Positions 58,697 to 64,000 of a DNA stretch of 64,000 nucleotides are shown piece after piece (position 1 is the first letter of the stretch; every line of letters starts with the position of its first letter). The position numbers and the translations under genes are program-made. The notes beneath the pieces are model-generated. The model was not told the DNA's origin. It worked only from the letters and a program-made list of their open reading frames with translations, and did not search any database. This DNA comes from Dinoroseobacter sp049801095 (GTDB lineage: Bacteria; Pseudomonadota; Alphaproteobacteria; Rhodobacterales; Rhodobacteraceae): positions 992,001 to 1,056,000 of the forward strand of contig NZ_JBNAGH010000001.1 in assembly GCF_049801095.1 (NCBI RefSeq), given 5' to 3'.

Positions 58697-59473
58697 TCAG
58701 TGACCGAGGATCTGGCTGAGGAACAGCTTGGTCCGGTCGCTTTGCGGATTGTTGAAGAACTCTTCGGGCTCGTTCTGCTCCACAATCTGGCCCGCATCCA
58801 TGAAGATAACCCGGTTCGCGACCTGACGGGCAAAGCCCATCTCGTGGGTCACGCAGAGCATGGTCATCCCCTCTTCGGCGAGCTCGATCATGGTGTCGAG
58901 CACCTCCTTGATCATCTCCGGGTCGAGAGCCGAGGTCGGCTCGTCAAAGAGCATGATCCGCGGCTTCATGCAGAGCGACCGGGCAATCGCCACTCGCTGC
59001 TGCTGCCCCCCCGAGAGCTGGCCCGGATACTTGTTCGCCTGATCCGGGATCTTGACCTTTTCCAGGAAGTGCATGGCCGTCTCCTCGGCCTCCTTCTTGG
59101 GGGTCTTGCGCACCCAGATCGGGGCGAGCGTGCAGTTCTCGAGGATCGTCAGATGCGGGAAGAGGTTGAAGTGCTGAAAGCACATGCCGACCTCGGACCG
59201 GATCGTGTCGATGTTCTTGAGATCCGAGGACAGCAACGTGCCATCCACGGTGATCGAACCAGCCTGATGCTCCTCCAGCGCGTTGATGCAGCGGATCAAC
59301 GTGGATTTGCCCGAGCCCGAAGGCCCGCAGATCACGATCCGCTCGCCCCGGTACACGGTCAGGTCGATGTCCCGCAGCACGTGGAATTGCCCGTACCACT
59401 TGTTCATCTTGTCGATTTCAATCGCCACCTCCGAAGAGACGGTCATTGTCGGGGCTTGGTCAGTCATAGCCAT
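58697..59473 (-). CDS. bztD: Amino-acid ABC transporter ATP-binding protein (BztD)
   Basis: A 258-residue polar-amino-acid ABC ATPase: Walker A CGPSGSGKSTLIRC, Q-loop FQHFNLFPHLTI, signature LSGGQQQRVAIARSL, Walker B IMLFDEPTSALDPE, and H-loop VTHEMGFARQ. It energises import of Glu, Gln, Asp and Asn in the Bzt/Aap family. The last gene of the operon, 15 bases after bztC. Confidence 0.95.
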   Translation of the reverse strand: MAMTDQAPTMTVSSEVAIEIDKMNKWYGQFHVLRDIDLTVYRGERIVICGPSGSGKSTLIRCINALEEHQAGSITVDGTLLSSDLKNIDTIRSEVGMCFQHFNLFPHLTILENCTLAPIWVRKTPKKEAEETAMHFLEKVKIPDQANKYPGQLSGGQQQRVAIARSLCMKPRIMLFDEPTSALDPEMIKEVLDTMIELAEEGMTMLCVTHEMGFARQVANRVIFMDAGQIVEQNEPEEFFNNPQSDRTKLFLSQILGH

Positions 59474-59488
59474 TTTCGTGCCCTTTCC

Positions 59489-60793
59489 TTAACGATGTCC
59501 GGTCTGAAGCTGACGCTCCAACCATTGCGAGTATTGCGAGATGCCGTAGCAGAAGATGAAGAACAGAACGGCGGCGAAGCCGAGCAGTTCCCAGTAGACG
59601 CCGAACCATTCCGTGGTGGACAGGATCGGACCCTGGATCATCCCCAGCATGTCGAACATCGAGATGATCGAGACGAGGGTCGTATCCTTGAAGAGGCCAA
59701 TCGCGATGTTCACGATGGAGGGGATCGAGATCTTCAGCGCTTGCGGCAGGATGATCAGGCGCATGGATTGCCAGTAGTCGAGGCCGAGACTGTCGCCCGC
59801 CTCATACTGTCCCCGCGGCAGGGCCGCGAGACCACCCCGGATCGCCTCGGCGATATAGGCGGCGGCAAAGAGCGTGATCATGATGATCACCCGTAGCACC
59901 AGGTCGAAATTCGTGCCCGGCGGCAGGAAATACGCCAGCATGACCGAGGCCACGAACAGGAGCGTGATCAGTGGCACACCCCGGATGAACTCGATGAAGA
60001 CCACACAGATGCCCTTGATGATCGGCAGGTTCGACTGCCGCCCAAGCGCGAGCGCGATCCCCAGAGGCAGCGACAAGACGATGCCCGAGGTTCCGAGGAT
60101 GAAGTTGATCATGAACCCGCCGATGAAGCGGCTTTCCACCGGTGTCAGCGACAGCGACACGATGGCCGCGAAGCCGCCGCTCAGGAGCGGCGCAATGAGG
60201 ATCCAGAAGGCCACCGTCGCAACAATGGCCGCGACGATCCCGCCAAAGAAGGACCGCGCCTCAAGCCCGCGGAAGACAAAGTAGCCGACCACGACCCCCA
60301 CCAGCGCAAAGACGGAAACCCAGAGCGAGCCGCCCCAGATCAGCCAATAGGCGATGAAGGGAAAGAGACCCGTGAACCACAGAAGCTGCCGGGGCAGTTT
60401 GTAGAAGAGCACCGGAGCCAGTGCCACGAAGAGCCCGATAAAGGCCAGAACCGCGCGCCAGTACTCATCCGCTGGGTAGTTCCCGAAGATCAGCTGTGGC
60501 CAGCGCTCGGAGATCACGGCAAAGCAGCCGCCCACCTTGCCCTGCAACTGCTCGCGGCAGTCCCGGATCGACTCCGCATCCCAGACCCCGTTGAAAAGCC
60601 AGGGCAGGATGATCGAAGACAGCCAGTAGATGAAGAGAACCGTCACCACCGTCAGGATCGAGGACGGGATCGAGTAGAACAGATTGCTCCGCAGCCACCC
60701 GACGACGCCAACCTCAGTGGCGGGCGGCGGGCTTGGCGGGATCTGATCCCTCCGGACGAAACCGATGCCGGAATTTGCGTTTGTATCACTCAT
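59489..60793 (-). CDS. bztC: Amino-acid ABC transporter permease (BztC)
   Basis: A 434-residue permease, larger than usual HisM-type permeases because of extra N-terminal membrane helices, as in BztC/AapM. The permease core is in the second half, with the coupling sequence EAIRGGLAALPRGQYEAGDSLG and FAAAYIAE. It pairs with BztB; the two genes are one base apart. Confidence 0.95.
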   Translation of the reverse strand: MSDTNANSGIGFVRRDQIPPSPPPATEVGVVGWLRSNLFYSIPSSILTVVTVLFIYWLSSIILPWLFNGVWDAESIRDCREQLQGKVGGCFAVISERWPQLIFGNYPADEYWRAVLAFIGLFVALAPVLFYKLPRQLLWFTGLFPFIAYWLIWGGSLWVSVFALVGVVVGYFVFRGLEARSFFGGIVAAIVATVAFWILIAPLLSGGFAAIVSLSLTPVESRFIGGFMINFILGTSGIVLSLPLGIALALGRQSNLPIIKGICVVFIEFIRGVPLITLLFVASVMLAYFLPPGTNFDLVLRVIIMITLFAAAYIAEAIRGGLAALPRGQYEAGDSLGLDYWQSMRLIILPQALKISIPSIVNIAIGLFKDTTLVSIISMFDMLGMIQGPILSTTEWFGVYWELLGFAAVLFFIFCYGISQYSQWLERQLQTGHR

Positions 60794-60794
60794 C

Positions 60795-62030
60795 TCAACG
60801 CTCCTTCAGCTTCACGGCATTGTTGTAGACGTTCATCAGCGCCGAAATGCTCAGAGAGATCAGCAAATAGAACAGCATGAGCAACAGCACGCATTCAAAA
60901 GACCGCCCGGTCTGGTTCAGGGTCACGCCCCCGAGGGTTCCGGTCAGATCCATGTAGCCAATGGCCGCCGCGAGCGACGAGTTCTTGGTCAGGTTGAGAT
61001 ATTGCGAGATCAGCGGCGGGATGATCACCCGCAGCGCCTGCGGCAGCACGATCAGGTTCATGATCCGGCCCGGGCGCATACCCAGCGCGGCTGCGGCCTC
61101 TGTCTGGCCCTTCGAGACCGCGAGGATCCCTGCCCGCACGTTCTCGGCGATGAAGGCCCCGGTATAGAGCGCGAGCCCGAACCACAGGGCGATCAGCGTG
61201 CCTTTGACATTGATGCCGCCTCGGAAGTTGAAACCGCCGAGCTCCGGGTAATCGAGACCGATAGGACGGCCCATGATGAAAAACATCAGCAGGGACGGAA
61301 CGATCAGGATCGCCAGCGAGATGCGGCCCGTGGGCAGCAGCTTACCGGTGCTGAAGAGCAGGTTGCGCGCATAGCGCCGGAAGACAAACACGCCGATGAT
61401 CGACAAGAGGAACGTTGCAACGACAATGCCCGAGCCCGGGTTCCAGACCGGCGCGGGCACATAGACACCCCGGTTGGTGAAGGCGACGCTGTCCCACAGG
61501 ATCATCGCGGCTTCGGCGTCCTCGCCCCGGAAATCCCGCGGTTGCGGCAGGGCCTGGCTCATCACGGCGGAAACGATGACGATCCAGATCAGAACCGGGA
61601 TGTTGCGGAAGATCTCCACATAGAAGGACATCACCTTGGCCACGAGCCAGTTCTGCGACAGGCGCAGAACACCCACCACCACCCCGAGGACGGTCGCGGT
61701 GATACAGCCGAGGAAAGCCACCAGCAGCGTGTTGAACAGGCCCACAAAGGCCGCCCGCATATGGGTGTCGGTCGAGGTATAGGGGATCAGCTTCTGGTCG
61801 ATCTCATAGCTTGCAGCCTGACCGAGGAAGTCGAAATTGATGTCTTGGCCCAAAGCCGCGAGGTTCTGGATCGCGTTGCTGACCAACCAGCCGATGCCAA
61901 GCACCAGCGCGCAGGTCGCGATAAACTGAAAGGTGTAGCCGCGGTAGCGCGTGTCATTGAGCAACATGCCCAGTTGGAAAGACTGGCCAGGTGGTCCGCT
62001 GGAGGGTGGCGGATCGCTATAAGTCGTCAT
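60795..62030 (-). CDS. bztB: Amino-acid ABC transporter permease (BztB)
   Basis: A 411-residue permease with a long N-terminal region (large periplasmic loop between the first helices) and the core sequence AENVRAGILAVSKGQTEAAAALGMRPG, the family coupling motif. It is the first gene after the terminator that follows bztA. Confidence 0.95.
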   Translation of the reverse strand: MTTYSDPPPSSGPPGQSFQLGMLLNDTRYRGYTFQFIATCALVLGIGWLVSNAIQNLAALGQDINFDFLGQAASYEIDQKLIPYTSTDTHMRAAFVGLFNTLLVAFLGCITATVLGVVVGVLRLSQNWLVAKVMSFYVEIFRNIPVLIWIVIVSAVMSQALPQPRDFRGEDAEAAMILWDSVAFTNRGVYVPAPVWNPGSGIVVATFLLSIIGVFVFRRYARNLLFSTGKLLPTGRISLAILIVPSLLMFFIMGRPIGLDYPELGGFNFRGGINVKGTLIALWFGLALYTGAFIAENVRAGILAVSKGQTEAAAALGMRPGRIMNLIVLPQALRVIIPPLISQYLNLTKNSSLAAAIGYMDLTGTLGGVTLNQTGRSFECVLLLMLFYLLISLSISALMNVYNNAVKLKER

Positions 62031-62109
62031 CTGAGGCCCCTGGAGTGTCGCAAGGTTCTGTTTTGCGCACAGGTTCGCGCGCTGCCTTGCTGTTTTGATT
62101 GCCTAAAAG

Positions 62110-62136
62110 AAAAAGGGCGCAGGAAATCCTGCGCCC
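62110..62136 (-). terminator. Intra-operon terminator between bztA and bztB
   Basis: On the minus strand a 9-bp stem GGGCGCAGG / CCTGCGCCC with a 4-base loop is followed by TTTTTCTTTT. It lies 15 bases after the bztA stop, so most transcripts would end here and the binding protein be made in excess. Confidence 0.85.
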
Positions 62137-62151
62137 GATCTTTGCGAGTGT

Positions 62152-63168
62152 TTACCGGAAGGGCGGTGCGTAGAGCAGGCCGCCTTCGGTCCACTGAGCG
62201 TTCAGCCCGCGGGCCAGACCGATCGGCGTGTTCTCACCGATATGGGTCTCGAAGATCTCGCCGTAGTTGCCACCGGCCATGATCACGTTCTTCGCCCAGT
62301 CGGCGGAGAGGCCGAGCTGCTCGCCCAGGTTGCCCTCGGTGCCCAGCAGACGGTTGATCTCGGGGTTGTCGGTGCCTGCGGCCAGTTCAGCCACATTGGC
62401 GGAGGTCACGCCGAGCTCTTCGGCAGCGATCAGAGCGTTGAGCGACCAGCGCACGATGTCGCCCCACTCATTGTCGCCGTGACGCACGAGCGGGCCGAGC
62501 GGCTCTTTGGAGATGATCTCGGGCAGAACCACGTGATCGCCCGGGTTCTCGAAGGCGGCGCGGGTCGCGGCCAGACCGGAGGCGTCCGTGGTGTAGACGT
62601 CACAGGCGCCTGCGAGATACTGCTGCTGCGCTTCGGAGGCAGTCGAGATCGGCACCGGCTCGAAGGAGATGTTGTTGGCACGGAAGAAGTCCGCGAGGTT
62701 CAGCTCGGTCGTGGTGCCCTTCTGGATGCAGACGGTCGCACCGTCGAGCTCGGTCGCCGAGGAGACGCCCAGCTCCTTGGGCACCATGAAGCCCTGACCG
62801 TCATAGTAGTTGATGCCGCTGAACTCGAGCTTCAGGTCGACGTCACGGGAGAAGGTCCATGTGGTGTTCCGGGCCAGCATGTCGATCTCACCGGAGTTCA
62901 GAACCTCAAAGCGCACCTGGTTGGTGACCGGGTTGAAGTTCACGGCAGCCGGATCGCCGAAGACAGCGGCGGCAACAGCGCGGCACACAGCCACGTCAAA
63001 GCCCTGCCAGTCGCCATTCGCGTCCTGCGATGCAAAGCCCACGAGGCCGGTGCTGATGCCGCAATTGACGGCTCCGCGTGCCTTGACCTCTTCGAGCGTA
63101 TCCGCAGCAGCGCCGCTGGCCGCGAGACCCGCGACAGCCAAAGCGCTAAAGAGTACGGTTTTTTTCAT
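62152..63168 (-). CDS. bztA: Amino-acid ABC transporter substrate-binding protein (BztA)
   Basis: A 338-residue periplasmic binding protein. The signal peptide MKKTVLFSALAVAGLAASGA ends near AADT. The mature part has RGAVNCGISTGLVGFASQDA, WQGFDVAVCRAVAAAVFGD and NEWGDIVRWSLNALIAAEELG, all typical of Glu/Gln/Asp/Asn-binding AapJ/BztA. The ATG at 63168 has GAGGAAA upstream; a frame extension to 63300 would add 44 residues before the signal. Confidence 0.95.
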   Translation of the reverse strand: MKKTVLFSALAVAGLAASGAAADTLEEVKARGAVNCGISTGLVGFASQDANGDWQGFDVAVCRAVAAAVFGDPAAVNFNPVTNQVRFEVLNSGEIDMLARNTTWTFSRDVDLKLEFSGINYYDGQGFMVPKELGVSSATELDGATVCIQKGTTTELNLADFFRANNISFEPVPISTASEAQQQYLAGACDVYTTDASGLAATRAAFENPGDHVVLPEIISKEPLGPLVRHGDNEWGDIVRWSLNALIAAEELGVTSANVAELAAGTDNPEINRLLGTEGNLGEQLGLSADWAKNVIMAGGNYGEIFETHIGENTPIGLARGLNAQWTEGGLLYAPPFR

Positions 63169-63501
63169 TTTTTCCTCATCCTGATGGAGCGCCGCACAGT
63201 TGCGACGCATTCGGCCCTTTGCGGCCGATCTTAACGTTTCGAGAGGGAGCACCCCTCCCACCAGCGCCATAAATTGGGCATGTACCCAAAATAACGTCAA
63301 GAGTGGGCGAGAACATTCCCATGCGCCCTATGCTAGGGCGTTTCTGCGATGGGGAAATGCCCAGAAAATACGCGGCTGCACTCAAAAGAGCCGCATCCTA
63401 CGGACAAATATGCGGAAAAACAGCGCTTTTTGGTCGGGTTTACGACCTCTAAAGGCTTGGAAACGATGCGCGTTGCGCGCCTTGCCCAGGGCGGCGCCCG
63501 G
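63169..63501. other. 333-base promoter region of bztA
   Basis: On the minus strand TTGACG (63300-63295) is a good -35, but no clear -10 at ideal spacing follows. TTGGGCATGTACCCAA (63274-63289) is a 5-bp-arm inverted repeat in the -10 area, a possible operator. An imperfect long hairpin at 63314-63360, whose perfect core CGCCCTA/TAGGGCG has a 3-base loop, may terminate the upstream Atp12 gene. Nothing else is seen. Confidence 0.4.
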
Positions 63502-64000
63502 TCAGGCGTCCGGTTGACGTTGCGACAAGTCGAAAATTTCTTTGGCGCGCAGGTAGTCTGTTCGCTTTAGAGAAACAAGCTCCGCCTCTTCTTCGTCTTC
63601 ACCCCATTGTTCGATCTGCCAATTCTCATCGATTCGGGAGAGATCGAACCCCTCTTCGGGTGTCAGCCGCCCGCGCGCCACAGCAAGGCCCAGCACCAGC
63701 GAGCCAGAGATCGCGATCAAGTCATGGAGCCCGGTCAGAGCGAAGGGCTCATAACTGTGCACGGCCTCCGCAAGCTTGGCGAGATCGGCGGCGTTCTGAT
63801 CGACGGGAACGATCCCGGCGGTCACCTGCAACCGCGCGCCATAGGTCTCAGCGGTCCAATCGAGCAGCGGATCCCAGGCCGCCGCCTGCCGGGCCCGCAA
63901 CCCCTCGGGATCCGTCGCGCGGTAGCAGAGCAGATCGGTGCCCCCATAGGCGGCCAGCATATCCGCGACCTCGGCCCGCTGAACCGTCACCTTGTCCAGC
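63502..64000 (-). CDS. Atp12-family F1-ATPase assembly chaperone (5' part cut by window edge)
   Basis: The C-terminal 165 residues are present. VQRAEVADMLAAYGGTDLLCYRATDPEGLRARQAAAWDPLLDW and LHDLIAISGSLVLGLAVARG match the Atp12 chaperone family, which binds the alpha subunit during F1 assembly and is typical of alphaproteobacteria and mitochondria. The frame is still open at the window edge (codons for Leu-Asp-Lys precede the GTG at 63990), so the true start lies outside. Confidence 0.9.
   Translation of the reverse strand, partial: LDKVTVQRAEVADMLAAYGGTDLLCYRATDPEGLRARQAAAWDPLLDWTAETYGARLQVTAGIVPVDQNAADLAKLAEAVHSYEPFALTGLHDLIAISGSLVLGLAVARGRLTPEEGFDLSRIDENWQIEQWGEDEEEAELVSLKRTDYLRAKEIFDLSQRQPDA

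Overview
The window looks like a chromosomal segment of a marine-type Rhodobacterales alphaproteobacterium (Roseobacter group or close relative). This rests on high GC, dense gene packing with ATGA/GTGA/TAATG stop-start overlaps, a split F0 operon (atpI-atpB-atpE-atpF'-atpF), a BztABCD amino-acid transporter, MipZ, an Atp12-type F1 assembly factor and a zinc-free L31. No phage, transposase, CRISPR array or rRNA was seen. One tRNA gene (Arg, anticodon ACG) is present.

Layout. 1-8029 (minus): a catabolic operon with an MBL-fold hydrolase, a family-5 solute-binding protein, a PhyH dioxygenase, two dipeptide-type permeases, a fused double ATPase and a GH38 alpha-mannosidase that runs off the left edge. 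8.2-17.2 kb: a small DMT transporter, a second PhyH gene divergent from an AraC regulator, deoC with a double-domain aldehyde dehydrogenase, two membrane proteins, a 665-nt stretch with a possible decayed M20 peptidase, and a second aldehyde dehydrogenase. 17.3-22 kb: a sugar/nucleoside kinase-ridA-nth operon, an Ogt-type DNA repair protein with an AraC helix-turn-helix, an OmpA lipoprotein and a GntR regulator. 22.1-24.7 kb: the F0 operon with a clear terminator. 25-31.5 kb: a cyclooxygenase-like heme peroxidase and small accessory genes (GFA protein, MsrQ-like membrane protein, ArsR, ClbS/DfsB, EamA, LysR, azoR).

31.9-41.3 kb is the translation and secretion core. ffh is followed by five consecutive diverged GNAT acetyltransferase genes, each overlapping the next, then chorismate mutase, rpsP, bluB, an EVE-domain gene, a 48-codon membrane peptide gene and rimM. 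An antisense phosphotransferase gene separates this from trmD, rplS and rpmE. 41.3-48.1 kb holds exported proteins (ADYC, I78), MipZ, a TVP38 membrane protein with a flavin disulfide reductase, and an orphan histidine kinase. 48.1-58.7 kb holds tRNA-Arg and the rpmH-rnpA-yidD cluster, ttcA, an EAL phosphodiesterase, yidC-MOSC-yihA, an SDR, and argB with a cysteine-rich protein and a SixA-like phosphatase. 58.7-63.2 kb (minus) is bztABCD, with a terminator between bztA and bztB. The right edge cuts an Atp12-family gene.

The most interesting items are the five GNAT paralogues behind ffh, the cyclooxygenase-like protein whose distal-histidine position reads Asp, the first operon with an MBL protein lacking its first metal motif, and dispersed palindromic repeats shared by several intergenic regions. 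All functions are assigned by reading motifs by eye; no database search was possible.
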